From the NCBI RefSeq assembly GCF_003600155.1, contig NZ_QWLD01000004.1:53256-117255 (forward strand): a stretch of 64,000 bases of DNA. The letters are read 5' to 3'. A program made the position numbers and the translations under genes. Origin of the DNA: Nesterenkonia muleiensis. GTDB taxonomy: Bacteria; Actinomycetota; Actinomycetes; Actinomycetales; Micrococcaceae. Positions 1-7,618 of the stretch are shown piece by piece. The notes below the pieces were generated by a model, which saw nothing but the letters and a program-made list of their open reading frames with translations, made no database searches and was not told where the DNA came from. Position 1 is the stretch's first letter, and the number at the start of each line of letters is the position of its first letter.

Positions 1-56
1 ATGCTTGATTGAACACACCGCCCAGCGGTGAATACAGTACCAAGGAGCCCCTGACG

Positions 57-782
57 TTGACTGATCTCATTGACACCACCGAGATGTATCTGCGGACGAT
101 CCTCGACCTCGAGGAGGAGGGAATCGTGCCGCTCAGGGCCAGGATTGCCGAACGGCTGGAGCATTCAGGCCCCACTGTCTCCCAGACGGTGGCGCGCATG
201 GAGCGTGATGGCCTGCTCCGGCTGACCGAATCCCGGCAGCTGGAGCTCACCGGGTCAGGCAGGGAGTTGGCGGTGCAGGTCATGCGCAAGCATCGGCTGG
301 CTGAGCGGCTGCTCTCTGATGTGATCGGCCTGGAGTGGCCCTACATCCACGAAGAGGCATGCCGCTGGGAACATGTGATGAGCGAGCGTGTGGAACGCCG
401 CCTGGTGGAGATTCTGGATGATCCGGTGGAGTCTCCCTACGGCAACCCCATCCCGGGCTTGGAGCAGCTCGGGGTCAAGACCAGCGCCTATCCCGCATTG
501 CTGGCGCGGACCACGCTGCGCCAGGCCGCTGAGGAGTATCAGGACGGCACAGGCGCCCGCTGGTGGACCGTCCAGCGCCTGGCCGAATCCATCCAAGTGG
601 AGCCCGAAGTGCTCGATCAGCTTCGCGACGTCGGACTGTGCCCCGGGGCTGCGGTAGAGGTCTCGGGCCTGAGCGAGGCCTATGCGCTGCTGATGGTCGA
701 CGATGAGCAGGGGCGGCTTGAGGTGGAGCTGCCCCTGGAGGTCGCCCAGCATATCTTCGTCAAGCAGACCTCAGCGGGATAG
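57..782 (+). CDS. ideR: DtxR/IdeR-family iron-dependent transcriptional regulator
   Basis: Metal-activated repressor of iron uptake and storage genes. With the TTG at 57 the protein is 241 residues and its metal ligands fall at the DtxR numbers: M10, H79, E83, H98, C102, E105 and H106. An AAGGAG ribosome site at 42-47 lies nine bases before this TTG, so I prefer it to the upstream TTG at 9. The N-terminal winged helix (about residues 1-70, with SGPTVSQTVARMERDGLL as recognition region) is followed by the dimerisation domain and an SH3-like C-terminal domain (about 165-241), so it is the full-length class rather than the short MntR class. The neighbouring cell-wall hydrolases give no functional link. 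Iron specificity is inferred from residue identity. Confidence 0.93.
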   Translation: MTDLIDTTEMYLRTILDLEEEGIVPLRARIAERLEHSGPTVSQTVARMERDGLLRLTESRQLELTGSGRELAVQVMRKHRLAERLLSDVIGLEWPYIHEEACRWEHVMSERVERRLVEILDDPVESPYGNPIPGLEQLGVKTSAYPALLARTTLRQAAEEYQDGTGARWWTVQRLAESIQVEPEVLDQLRDVGLCPGAAVEVSGLSEAYALLMVDDEQGRLEVELPLEVAQHIFVKQTSAG

Positions 783-812
783 CCCACAGCGCGGTGTCTC
801 AGGTGTGGCACT

Positions 813-882
813 GTGATGATTTCGTGACACACGAGGCGTGCTGGTCGCCGGTGACGACGCTCACCGTGACCTTAGCGTGACA
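813..882 (+). promoter_or_regulatory. Two direct-repeat boxes (GTGAY, 11-bp period) upstream of the first NlpC/P60 gene
   Basis: GTGATG at 813 and GTGACA at 824 start 11 bp apart. GTGACC at 866 and GTGACA at 877 also start 11 bp apart. The second box overlaps the expected -35 region of the promoter whose -10 is at 898-905. The same arrangement precedes the paralogous gene at 2041-2057. The pattern resembles, from memory, the direct repeats bound by MtrA, which controls cell-wall hydrolases in actinobacteria. The regulator assignment is inference. Confidence 0.5.
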
Positions 883-897
883 TTTATATCAATCTGT

Positions 898-905
898 TAT
901 AAAGT
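898..905 (+). promoter_or_regulatory. -10 region TATAAAGT of the first NlpC/P60 gene
   Basis: TATAAA at 898-903 (or TAAAGT at 900-905) sits exactly 22 bp after the start of a CGTGACATT motif at 876-884. The identical spacing recurs before the second NlpC/P60 gene. Transcription should start near 911-913, leaving either a leader of about 117 nt before the GTG at 1030 or a leaderless GTG at 913. Confidence 0.6.
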
Positions 906-1029
906 CGTTCGCGTGCTCGGGGCAGACGTCCGAGATGCCTCGAAAACTCCCGGCTGGCGCCAACCCTGCAAGCTGGCCGGAAGTAAGTTCGCAAAACTAC
1001 CGCACTCTGCAGGGAAAGGTTTTATACAC

Positions 1030-1905
1030 GTGACAGACAACAACACCTTCGTCTCGCGCCGTGAGCGCCGCGCCCACAAGGGCAGCAACGCCGGTGCAGC
1101 CGGCCGCACCACAGCAGCTGTACTGGCCTCGGCCGGTCTGGTGATCGGCACCGGCGTGGCGGCGAATGCGACCGACGCCTCCACCGAGGGCCGCGCCGCC
1201 AGCACCGTTGAGGTTTCCGCGGCTTCGTTGACCGTTGAGCGTGCCAGTGTCCAGACGGCTTCTGTGGTGAGCGCGCCCGCTGAGGTCTCGCTGAGCTTCG
1301 AGCGCCCGTCCTTCTCTTCGCAGTCCGCCTCGGAGCCCGAGCCGCAGCCTGAGCCTGAGACACAGGCAGAGCCCGCCTCCTCCCAGGAGGATGCGAGCGA
1401 GCAGCAGAGCCAGTCAGAGCCGGCACAGCAGCAGGCCGCCTCGCCGCAGGGCGAGCAGGCCGAGGAGTCCCAGCAGCAGAGCTCCGGATCGACCAGCGAA
1501 TCCTCCCAGGAGTCCAGCAGTTCAGAGTCCAGCTCCTCCGAGGAGTCAGCGCCGGCCTCAGGCGGCCGCGGCTCAGTGGTCTCCGCCGCATACTCCACCC
1601 TCGGGACGCCCCACGTGATGGGCGGCACCACACCTGGTTCCGGCATCGACTGCTCCGGCATGATCCAGTACGCCTACGCACAGGCCGGAATCAGCGTGCC
1701 CCGCACCACCCACGCCATGGCGAGCCTGCCCCGGGTCTCGAGCCCGCAGCCCGGTGACATCGTGCTCTCCAACGGAAACTCCCACGGCGGCATCTACATC
1801 GGCAACGGCCAGGTCATCTCCACGACCGCCAGCCAGGGTGTCCGAGTCCACGGGCTCCACGACGGGTGGCACAACGTCACCAGCTACCACCGTCCGGGCG
1901 GCTGA
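1030..1905 (+). CDS. Secreted NlpC/P60 (C40) peptidoglycan endopeptidase, paralogue 1
   Basis: Predicted cell-wall hydrolase that cuts stem peptides of peptidoglycan outside the cell. After a basic N-terminus (RRERR) comes a hydrophobic segment ending near VAANA, consistent with a signal peptide. Then there is a low-complexity Ser/Glu/Gln/Pro linker (about residues 95-175) and a C-terminal NlpC/P60 domain with catalytic Cys in GIDCSGMIQYAY and a His in SHGGIYIGNGQ. No known wall-binding domain is visible; the linker may span the wall. I chose GTG 1030 because AGGGAAAGG at 1011-1019 precedes it. The frame is open upstream and a GTG at 913 lies seven bases after TAAAGT, so a longer leaderless form is possible. 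It is 291 residues as annotated, and a paralogue follows immediately. Confidence 0.85.
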   Translation: MTDNNTFVSRRERRAHKGSNAGAAGRTTAAVLASAGLVIGTGVAANATDASTEGRAASTVEVSAASLTVERASVQTASVVSAPAEVSLSFERPSFSSQSASEPEPQPEPETQAEPASSQEDASEQQSQSEPAQQQAASPQGEQAEESQQQSSGSTSESSQESSSSESSSSEESAPASGGRGSVVSAAYSTLGTPHVMGGTTPGSGIDCSGMIQYAYAQAGISVPRTTHAMASLPRVSSPQPGDIVLSNGNSHGGIYIGNGQVISTTASQGVRVHGLHDGWHNVTSYHRPGG

Positions 1906-1927
1906 TCACCAGAGAATCATCTCCACT

Positions 1928-1966
1928 CTGTGGGGTGCGGCTCTTCAGTGGAGCTGCGCCCCACAG
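1928..1966 (+). terminator. Hairpin terminator after NlpC/P60 paralogue 1
   Basis: The arm CTGTGGGGTGCGGCTC pairs with GAGCTGCGCCCCACAG across a seven-base loop, with one wobble and one mismatch, followed by GTGTTT. The U tract is weak. The arm sequence is closely related to the terminator after the second paralogue. Confidence 0.65.
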
Positions 1967-2040
1967 GTGTTTAAACACTGTGCTCAGAGGAGTTTTCCCA
2001 GTGTGCGCCCAGCCCTCGCAGGGCGCCGATCGCGGTACTC

Positions 2041-2080
2041 GTGATCTAAACGTGACATTGAGACTGTTCTGTTATAAAGT
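2041..2080 (+). promoter_or_regulatory. Promoter of NlpC/P60 paralogue 2 with GTGAY direct repeat
   Basis: GTGATC at 2041 and GTGACA at 2052 are 11 bp apart. CGTGACATT begins at 2051 and TATAAAGT lies at 2073-2080, the same geometry as before paralogue 1. TAAAGT (2075-2080) is seven bases before the GTG at 2088, so the transcript is predicted to be leaderless. Confidence 0.6.
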
Positions 2081-2087
2081 CATCTCC

Positions 2088-2909
2088 GTGATTAACCCAG
2101 AGACCTCCATCCAGACCCGGCGGGAGCGCCGTATGGCCGCCGAGGCTCATGCCCGCCACACCGCCAAGAACCGTGCCGCCAAGACTGGACGCAAGGTCGG
2201 CGTCGTGCTCGGCACCTCGGGCCTGCTGCTGACCACGTCCGTGGCGGCAATGGCTGATGATGCTCAGTCCGACGGCCGTGCGCAGGCCACGCTGGCCGTG
2301 GGTGCTGCTGGCGGGGCAGAGCTCGCCTCATCCGTTCAGGCCACCACAGTGTCGGCCTCAGCCGACGTGGAGCTCGCCTTTGACCGGCCGGCAGTCACCT
2401 CCGATCCTGCAGCAGAGCCTGAGCCGGTGGCCGCCACAGACACCGAGGTCCAGGCCGCCACGTCTACCGACGCAGCCTCTGCCGCCACCGGCGACGCCAC
2501 CGCCACAGGGGTCACTGAGGCTGCCAGCTCAGCCGAGGCTCCGGCCCCGGTTGCCAGCGGTTCGGTGATCAACGCCGCCTACTCGGCCATCGGCACCCCC
2601 TATCAGTGGGCAGGCGCCACCCGGGCGGGCATGGATTGCTCCGGCTTCATCAACTGGGCCTACTCCCAAGCGGGGCGCCCGCTTCCCGGCGGCGCCCGCA
2701 GCACACACGGAATGCTTGCTACCCTGCCCCGCGTCTCCACGCCGCAACCCGGTGACATTGTGATCTCGACCGGCATCCGCAGCCAGTACCACGCAGGCAT
2801 CTATGTCGGAAATGGCCAGATGGTCGGTTCTCTGGCAGCCTCCGGCGTCACCACCCACGGCTACCACGAAGGCTGGCACAACGTAGTGGCGATCCTCAGG
2901 CCCTCCTGA
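2088..2909 (+). CDS. Secreted NlpC/P60 (C40) peptidoglycan endopeptidase, paralogue 2
   Basis: Second wall hydrolase of the same design: basic RRERR motif, hydrophobic export segment ending near VAAMADD, an Ala/Glu/Thr-rich linker, then an NlpC/P60 domain with catalytic Cys in AGMDCSGFINWAYSQAG and His in QYHAGIYVGNGQM. It is 273 residues from GTG 2088. That start is seven bases downstream of TAAAGT and keeps the RRERR motif shared with the paralogue. An alternative ATG at 2133 has a GGGAG ribosome site but would cut the motif. Promoter and terminator closely mirror those of the upstream gene, so the pair probably arose by tandem duplication and is co-regulated. Confidence 0.85.
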   Translation: MINPETSIQTRRERRMAAEAHARHTAKNRAAKTGRKVGVVLGTSGLLLTTSVAAMADDAQSDGRAQATLAVGAAGGAELASSVQATTVSASADVELAFDRPAVTSDPAAEPEPVAATDTEVQAATSTDAASAATGDATATGVTEAASSAEAPAPVASGSVINAAYSAIGTPYQWAGATRAGMDCSGFINWAYSQAGRPLPGGARSTHGMLATLPRVSTPQPGDIVISTGIRSQYHAGIYVGNGQMVGSLAASGVTTHGYHEGWHNVVAILRPS

Positions 2910-2932
2910 GGACGCCATACGATCAAGGTCTC

Positions 2933-2975
2933 CAGCTGTGGGGTGCGACGCGGTCCGTGTCGCACCCCACAGCTG
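2933..2975 (+). terminator. Strong rho-independent terminator after NlpC/P60 paralogue 2
   Basis: CAGCTGTGGGGTGCGAC pairs nearly perfectly with the arm ending CGCACCCCACAGCTG, followed by TTTCT. It shares its CTGTGGGGTGCG arm with the terminator after the first paralogue. Confidence 0.85.
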
Positions 2976-3084
2976 TTTCTGCGCCCAGGCTGCCGCCGCA
3001 ACGGCGCTTCCGGGGTTTATAGTGATTCGGGAAGCATATGCCTCATAGAAGTCAACATACGCTGAGAAGACCCTAGGAAACGTC

Positions 3085-3615
3085 ATGCGCACCTTGGTGC
3101 TCAACGCAGGCTACGAGCCGCTGAGCGTGGTGACCTCCCGCCGCGCCGCCGTGCTGGTGATGCGTGGAAAAGCGAGCGTCCTTGCCGAGGACTCCCACCC
3201 CATCGTGTCCCCCTCGGCCCTGGTTCCGCGCCCTGCAGTCATTCTTCTTCACCAGTACGTGCGGATCGTACGACGCCGCCCTTCGGCTCCTTCACGGCGC
3301 GGCATCCTCCGCCGCGACCGCCGTCAGTGCGGATACTGCGGCAAACCTGCGGCCACAGTGGACCACGTGATCCCCAAGTCCCGCAGCGGTGACTCCAGCT
3401 GGGAGAATCTGGTGGCCTGCTGCGGTCCGTGCAATGTTCGTAAGGGGGACAAGACCCTCGAACAGCTTGGCTGGGCGCTGCTCATCACGCCCAGGACCCC
3501 ATCCCATCACCTGTGGCTGCCCGCTGAGGTCGATGCCCCACGGGATGCCTGGATGCCTTTCCTCGACCCGGCAGCAGTGCCCCACCAGACCCGCAGCGCG
3601 GCTGCGGCAGCCTGA
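3085..3615 (+). CDS. HNH endonuclease family protein
   Basis: Small intracellular protein of 176 residues. The C-terminal half carries an HNH fold: a Cys pair in CGYCGK, the DHVIPKSRSG segment with the first catalytic His, WENLVACC, and a second Cys pair with CNVRKGDK. The N-terminal part (MRTLVLNAGYEPLSVVTSRRAAVLVMRGKA, shown here only as a landmark around residues 1-30) is typical of a widespread actinobacterial HNH family whose cellular role is not settled. An AGGAAA ribosome site precedes ATG 3085, and TATAGT at 3018-3023 is a candidate -10. No restriction or methylase gene is adjacent, so a restriction role is not supported. Confidence 0.85.
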   Translation: MRTLVLNAGYEPLSVVTSRRAAVLVMRGKASVLAEDSHPIVSPSALVPRPAVILLHQYVRIVRRRPSAPSRRGILRRDRRQCGYCGKPAATVDHVIPKSRSGDSSWENLVACCGPCNVRKGDKTLEQLGWALLITPRTPSHHLWLPAEVDAPRDAWMPFLDPAAVPHQTRSAAAAA

Positions 3616-3676
3616 ATCCTTGAACTCCCAGGACCCGGAGAGAGTTCCGCACACCGCCGGGCTGAAAAGAGCGGTA

Positions 3677-3705
3677 TTGGACGTGATTGGCCAGTAGCGT
3701 AAGCT
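3677..3705 (+). promoter_or_regulatory. Promoter of the cold-shock gene
   Basis: TTGGAC at 3677-3682 and TAAGCT at 3700-3705 are separated by 17 bp, a good housekeeping promoter. Transcription should start near 3712, giving a leader of about 120 nt before the ATG at 3835. Confidence 0.7.
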
Positions 3706-3751
3706 GAAGACATTGATCGTCATTGCTTTACCCCAGTGGCCTCAAGAAAAC

Positions 3752-3806
3752 TCTGCGCCAGCCTGGCCTGGCAGGCGCAGAACCCGCACCGTGAATGTAT
3801 CGGTGC
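3752..3806 (+). promoter_or_regulatory. Structured 5' leader of the cold-shock mRNA
   Basis: Two hairpins lie in the predicted leader: TCTGCGCC (3752-3759) with GGCGCAGA (3774-3781), and GCACCG (3786-3791) with CGGTGC (3801-3806). Long structured leaders are known for cold-shock mRNAs in other bacteria, where they tune translation with temperature. Function here is inferred from position. Confidence 0.5.
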
Positions 3807-3834
3807 ATTAAAAGAAACACAGTTAGGAACACAC

Positions 3835-4044
3835 ATGGCCACTGGCACCGTCAAATGGTTCAACGCCGAGAAGGGCTACGGCTTCATCGCCCCGTCCGAC
3901 GGCTCGGACGACGTCTTCGTCCACTACAGCGCTATCGATCCCGGTAGCGGCGGATTCAAGACCCTCGAGGAGAACCAGCAGGTTCAGTTCGAGACTGCTT
4001 CCGGCCCCAAAGGTCTGCAGGCAGAGAACGTCAGCCCTGCCTGA
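3835..4044 (+). CDS. Cold-shock protein (CspA family)
   Basis: Single-stranded nucleic-acid-binding protein of 69 residues that acts as an RNA chaperone. RNP1 is visible as KGYGFIAP and RNP2 as VFVHYSAI, with the usual opening [14 protein letters not shown]. Start ATG 3835 follows AGGA in TTAGGAACACAC. A 17-bp-spaced promoter and a two-hairpin leader precede the gene, and a strong terminator follows, so it is monocistronic. Constitutive and cold-induced members of this family cannot be told apart from sequence alone. Confidence 0.95.
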   Translation: MATGTVKWFNAEKGYGFIAPSDGSDDVFVHYSAIDPGSGGFKTLEENQQVQFETASGPKGLQAENVSPA

Positions 4045-4060
4045 CATCAACTCTTCCTAA

Positions 4061-4106
4061 GGAACGGCCCTCAGGTTCGCCATCACGGCGGCCTGGGGGC
4101 CGTTCC
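4061..4106 (+). terminator. Terminator of the cold-shock gene
   Basis: GGAACGGCCC (4061-4070) pairs with GGGCCGTTCC (4097-4106), extended by CAGG/CCTG. It is followed by CGTTAAA rather than a long U tract. Confidence 0.75.
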
Positions 4107-4189
4107 CGTTAAATCCGCGACGCAGCCGGGGTGGGTGTGCGGCCCAGGGCAGAGCCAGCTGGGCGTAAACTGCTGGTCGGGAGGACGCT

Positions 4190-4879
4190 TTGGCTACTGG
4201 ACTGACCCGCAGGCAGCTCTGTCTGGCTTGCGGAATCACCGCATCGGCCGGATTCGTGGACGGCATCGGCTTCATCCACCTGGGCGGGTACTTCGTCTCC
4301 TTCATGAGCGGCAACTCGACCAGAGCCGGGGCTGATCTCGCCGAAGGCGATCTGCTGGGCTGGGGCAAAGCCGTGGGACTGGTGGCCGCATTCGTCTTCG
4401 GGGTCATCCTCGCCTCGCTCGTCACCTCAGCACGGACCATGGCGAGAGCACCCTCCCGCGCCATCACTCCGCAGCTGCGGGCCATTTGGCTCTCGGTGGC
4501 GCTGCTGGCCCTTGCTGCGGTCTGCGGCACCGTCCCTGCAGCCGGCCCGCAGGGCGCAGAGGCGGCCGTGGCCCCGCTGATCGCCGCCGCGATGGGGGCA
4601 GTGAACTCCACCTTTACCCGTGGCGGGGAGGTGTCGGTGGGTCTGACCTATATGACCGGGGCCCTGGTGAAGGCGGGCCAGCTCTTCGCCGCCCGGCTGC
4701 GAGGCGTACCTGAGACCGGATGGCTGCGCTACGCAGCTCTGTGGCTGGCCATCGCCGTCGGCTCCGCAGCCGGAGCAACGAGCTACCTGGCGGCCGGGCT
4801 GCCGGTCCTCTGGGCGGCTGTGGCGCTTCTGGGCTTCTGCGCGGCCCTGGTGTGGTGGCGTCGTCGTTCCCGGACTTGA
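4190..4879 (+). CDS. DUF1275 (YoaK-like) membrane protein
   Basis: Predicted integral membrane protein of 229 residues with about six hydrophobic segments. The opening CGITASAGFVDGIGFIHLGGYFVSFMSGNSTR-like region (around residues 10-45) is the family hallmark, including the F-x-S-F-M-S-G-N motif. Members are called YoaK or DUF1275 and have no established substrate. TTG 4190 is chosen because GGGAGG lies six bases upstream at 4179-4184. It stands alone on the plus strand ahead of another membrane protein. Confidence 0.8.
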   Translation: MATGLTRRQLCLACGITASAGFVDGIGFIHLGGYFVSFMSGNSTRAGADLAEGDLLGWGKAVGLVAAFVFGVILASLVTSARTMARAPSRAITPQLRAIWLSVALLALAAVCGTVPAAGPQGAEAAVAPLIAAAMGAVNSTFTRGGEVSVGLTYMTGALVKAGQLFAARLRGVPETGWLRYAALWLAIAVGSAAGATSYLAAGLPVLWAAVALLGFCAALVWWRRRSRT

Positions 4880-4921
4880 CTATCCTGGTGTTGAACGGAA
4901 TCGACGGAACGGAGCAATGTG

Positions 4922-5692
4922 ATGCGGATACGTCAGGGCCCGGAGCAGAACAGCGTGGAACTGCGCAGCGGCACCGCCACCGGAGCACGGACGGCACTCG
5001 GCCTGGGGTTGGGCATCGGGGGCTTCCTGTTCAGCATGACGATCGCCTCAAACATCTTTGTGGCCCATCGCGCCTCTGAGCACATGCCCACCCCGTGGTG
5101 GGTCCTTATCCTGCCGGTGGTCTTCCTGGCCTTCGGCATCTCCTACGCAGGCAGTGGCAAGCGGGTCCGCACCCTCCTGCGTCGTTACGGTGAGAGCCGT
5201 ACGCTGGTCAGCAGCTGGTTCGGCCTGAAGAAGGAGGAGACCACCTTCGACGCCGCCCACGGCCACCATCTCTCTCTGCACACCGATGAGCGAATCAGCC
5301 GGAACAAGAATGGCACCACCCGTTACAGGGTCTCCACGCTGGCGCTGGTGACACGCGACGGTGCGGAGGTCATCATCGGCAAGCAGGAGCGCAGCGGCCT
5401 GGGCGGAGCCCAGCCGCTGTTAGAGCAGGCAGCGGAGATCTCCCTGTTCCTGGGACTGCCGCTGGAGCGCACCGGCTTCGGTGCACCGATCGGCTATGGC
5501 CCCCAGCCACCCGGAGGGGTCGCCGGCCCACCGCCGGGCTATGGGCCACCGCCGGGCTACGGCCCGCCCGGTGGGATGGCCGACCCTCCGCAGATGGGGG
5601 GCCACCAGCCGCCAGGCGCGCCGAGCCCCGGCGGACAGAACCCTGGCGACGGTGGTGGGTTGCCGGGCTGGACCCGTGGTCAGGACCGGTAG
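4922..5692 (+). CDS. Two-TM membrane protein with Pro/Gly-rich tail, function unknown
   Basis: About 256 residues. Two hydrophobic segments lie near residues 22-45 and 58-75, followed by a soluble region of about 120 residues rich in charged and beta-prone sequence. The C-terminal tail of about 70 residues is dominated by repeats such as GPPPGYGPPPGYGPP and ends in a hydrophilic DGGGLPGWTRGQDR. I do not recognise the family. ATG 4922 is preferred over the overlapping GTG 4919 because GGAG at 4911-4914 is then seven bases away. The gene faces the DMT transporter gene tail to tail with only 25 bp between. Confidence 0.6.
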   Translation: MRIRQGPEQNSVELRSGTATGARTALGLGLGIGGFLFSMTIASNIFVAHRASEHMPTPWWVLILPVVFLAFGISYAGSGKRVRTLLRRYGESRTLVSSWFGLKKEETTFDAAHGHHLSLHTDERISRNKNGTTRYRVSTLALVTRDGAEVIIGKQERSGLGGAQPLLEQAAEISLFLGLPLERTGFGAPIGYGPQPPGGVAGPPPGYGPPPGYGPPGGMADPPQMGGHQPPGAPSPGGQNPGDGGGLPGWTRGQDR

Positions 5693-5717
5693 GCGCCGTC
5701 GTGCTCCGCTTTTCTGC

Positions 5718-6581
5718 TCAGCTGGTCGCGATGAGGCTGATGCCGAGCACCACGACTGCAGCGCCGAGAATCCTGCGCGCCGGGTCTTTCTCCTTGAACA
5801 GCCACCAGGCCAGCAGTGCTCCCACCACGATCGAGGACTCCCGGGCCGGGGCCACCAGGGCGACTGAGGCCATCGTCATCGCGTAGAGAACCAAGATGTA
5901 GGCCAGCGGCGAGAGCAGGGCGATGATCACCGCCGGACGCCGGTCCGCGTTCCAGGTGGGGGTGACCTTTTCCCTTTTGCGCAGTACCCAGGGCAGCATC
6001 AGCGCGGCTTGGAAGAGTCCGCCGAGGCCGAAGTAGATGATGGGGTCGATGCCCAAGGTGTTGACGCTGAAGTGATCCCAGAGGGTGTAGGCGGCGATCA
6101 TGGCGCCGGTGGCCCCGCCGTAGAACAGGCCGGTGGCCAGACCGGAGGAGCGCTGGAAGAGTCTGCGGCCGGTGACGATCAGGATTCCGCTGATGATCAC
6201 CACGCCGCCGAGCAGTGCCAGGGGTGCCGGACGTTCCCCCAGGAAGCTGACGGCCACCACGATGGTCAGCACCGGCCCGACGCCGCGGGCCACCGGATAG
6301 ACCACGCCTAAGTCGGCCTTGCGGTACCCGGTCTGTAGGAGCATCGCGTAGCCGATGTGCAGCAGCGCGGTGACCACGCAGGCCCCCAGCAGCTCCCATC
6401 CGTAGCTGGCCCCGCTGACCAGCATGTGGATGAGGCCCACCGGCAGGGTGATGAGGCAGCTCAGTGAGTAGTACATCCACACGAACACTGTGGTGTCCCC
6501 ACGGGAGGTCTTGGCCGCCAGGTTCCACACCGCGTGGAAGACCGCGGCCGCCAGGACCATGGACAGGGCTGTGGTGCTCAT
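5718..6581 (-). CDS. EamA/DMT-superfamily transporter
   Basis: Ten-segment drug/metabolite transporter of 287 residues with two EamA repeats. The second half begins around ATGAMIAAYTLWDHF, and the protein ends in a run of hydrophobic helices. Start ATG at 6581 overlaps the stop of the upstream RpiR-type regulator gene by four bases (ATGA), so the two are translationally coupled and probably share a signal. The substrate is unknown; the coupling to a sugar-phosphate-type regulator suggests export or import of a small metabolite linked to amino-sugar or sugar catabolism, which is inference. Confidence 0.85.
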   Translation of the reverse strand: MSTTALSMVLAAAVFHAVWNLAAKTSRGDTTVFVWMYYSLSCLITLPVGLIHMLVSGASYGWELLGACVVTALLHIGYAMLLQTGYRKADLGVVYPVARGVGPVLTIVVAVSFLGERPAPLALLGGVVIISGILIVTGRRLFQRSSGLATGLFYGGATGAMIAAYTLWDHFSVNTLGIDPIIYFGLGGLFQAALMLPWVLRKREKVTPTWNADRRPAVIIALLSPLAYILVLYAMTMASVALVAPARESSIVVGALLAWWLFKEKDPARRILGAAVVVLGISLIATS

Positions 6582-7390
6582 GCGTTCAGTCCCAGAGCCA
6601 CCGCCGAGCACAGAAGGTCGACGACGGCCAGGTGGGCGATGCGGCTGGAGGATTCGACCAGCTGCTCGGTACCTGTGCTGCCGATGGCTATCAGCGGCAG
6701 ATCGGCGGTCCGGGCCAGGGGTGAGCCGGAGAAGCTGGTGACGCCGATCACGGAGGCCCCGGCGGCTTGGGCGACATCGACGACGTCGAGGGTCTGGCGA
6801 GTCACTCCGGAGTGGCTGACGGCGATGAGCACATCCTTCGGTTGCAGCAGGCCCGCCAGGACCACCGAGGAGTAGTTGTCGGCGGAGTGCTGGACCGTCA
6901 GACCGCCCATGGTGAGCCGGTAGGCGGCATCGGTGGCCACTGGCAGCGAGGTGCCGGATGCGGCCAGGAGCACCCGCCCGGCGCTCCGGAGCTGCTGTGC
7001 TGCGGCTGCCAGAGTGGATGGGCTGATGGTGTCTTGGGCGGCGCGCAGGCTCTCTGCGTGACTGGCGAGGATCACATCGGTGAGGTCTTTGGCGGTGCGG
7101 ACTTCGGCCAGCGCCTTCGGGGTAGTGACCGGCGAGCCGCTGCCCAGTGCTGCGGCCAGGGCCTGCTTCAGCGCAGGCAGGCCGGAGAATCCCGCCGAGC
7201 GTGCGGCGCGCACAGCGGTGGCCGCGGAGACCCCCGAGCGCTCGGCGATCTCAGCGGCGGTGGCGTTGAGGACGAACTGCGGATCAGCGATCACCAGATT
7301 CACCACCCGGGCATGCCCCTCCTTGAGCCCGGGCGCCAGTGACCGCAGCCGTGCCCTGAGTGAGACCAGACTCTCTCTGGATGAAACCAT
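6578..7390 (-). CDS. MurR/RpiR-family transcriptional regulator
   Basis: Regulator of 270 residues. The N-terminal RpiR helix-turn-helix (about residues 1-75) contains ATAAEIAERSGVSAATAVRAARSAGF-like sequence, split here as AAEIAERSGVSAATAVRA. The C-terminal SIS domain (about 105-250) contains ASGTSLPVATDAAYRL and VLIAVSHSGVTRQTLDVV, the sugar-phosphate sensing fold. Family members control phosphosugar and amino-sugar genes. It is the first gene of a two-gene operon with the EamA transporter. The start at 7390 lies directly next to an interrupted palindrome, suggesting autoregulation. Confidence 0.88.
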   Translation of the reverse strand: MVSSRESLVSLRARLRSLAPGLKEGHARVVNLVIADPQFVLNATAAEIAERSGVSAATAVRAARSAGFSGLPALKQALAAALGSGSPVTTPKALAEVRTAKDLTDVILASHAESLRAAQDTISPSTLAAAAQQLRSAGRVLLAASGTSLPVATDAAYRLTMGGLTVQHSADNYSSVVLAGLLQPKDVLIAVSHSGVTRQTLDVVDVAQAAGASVIGVTSFSGSPLARTADLPLIAIGSTGTEQLVESSSRIAHLAVVDLLCSAVALGLNA

Positions 7391-7418
7391 ATTTCACATG
7401 ATATCAATTGATTGAAAT
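7391..7418. promoter_or_regulatory. Interrupted palindrome upstream of the RpiR-type gene (candidate operator)
   Basis: ATTTCA at 7391-7396 and TGAAAT at 7413-7418 are inverted arms. Between them lies ATCAATTGAT (7403-7412), itself a perfect palindrome. It is AT-rich against a GC-rich background and abuts the start codon of the regulator gene. A role as RpiR operator is inferred from position. Confidence 0.5.
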
Positions 7419-7618
7419 AGCATTGCAATGGTCGTGATGGTGCTGCTCTGGCCGAGCAGGATCCCAGCGCCGATGGGGGAGGGTTGATGATGATGTTCGC
7501 CGGTGGTGTGCCCGCCAACACTACTCGTCGGTCCACAGGTGCGCCGCTCATCACGAAGTGCTCAGCGCTGGGTCTCAGGCTTTGGGATAATCGTCACGGG
7601 AGACAATGGGGGAATGCG

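Noticed and set aside
905..1029. c-di-AMP (ydaO-type) riboswitch before the NlpC/P60 gene
   Set aside because: Such riboswitches control wall hydrolases in actinobacteria, but I could not find their conserved core in this 120-nt leader; only a CCGGC/GCCGG stem is visible.
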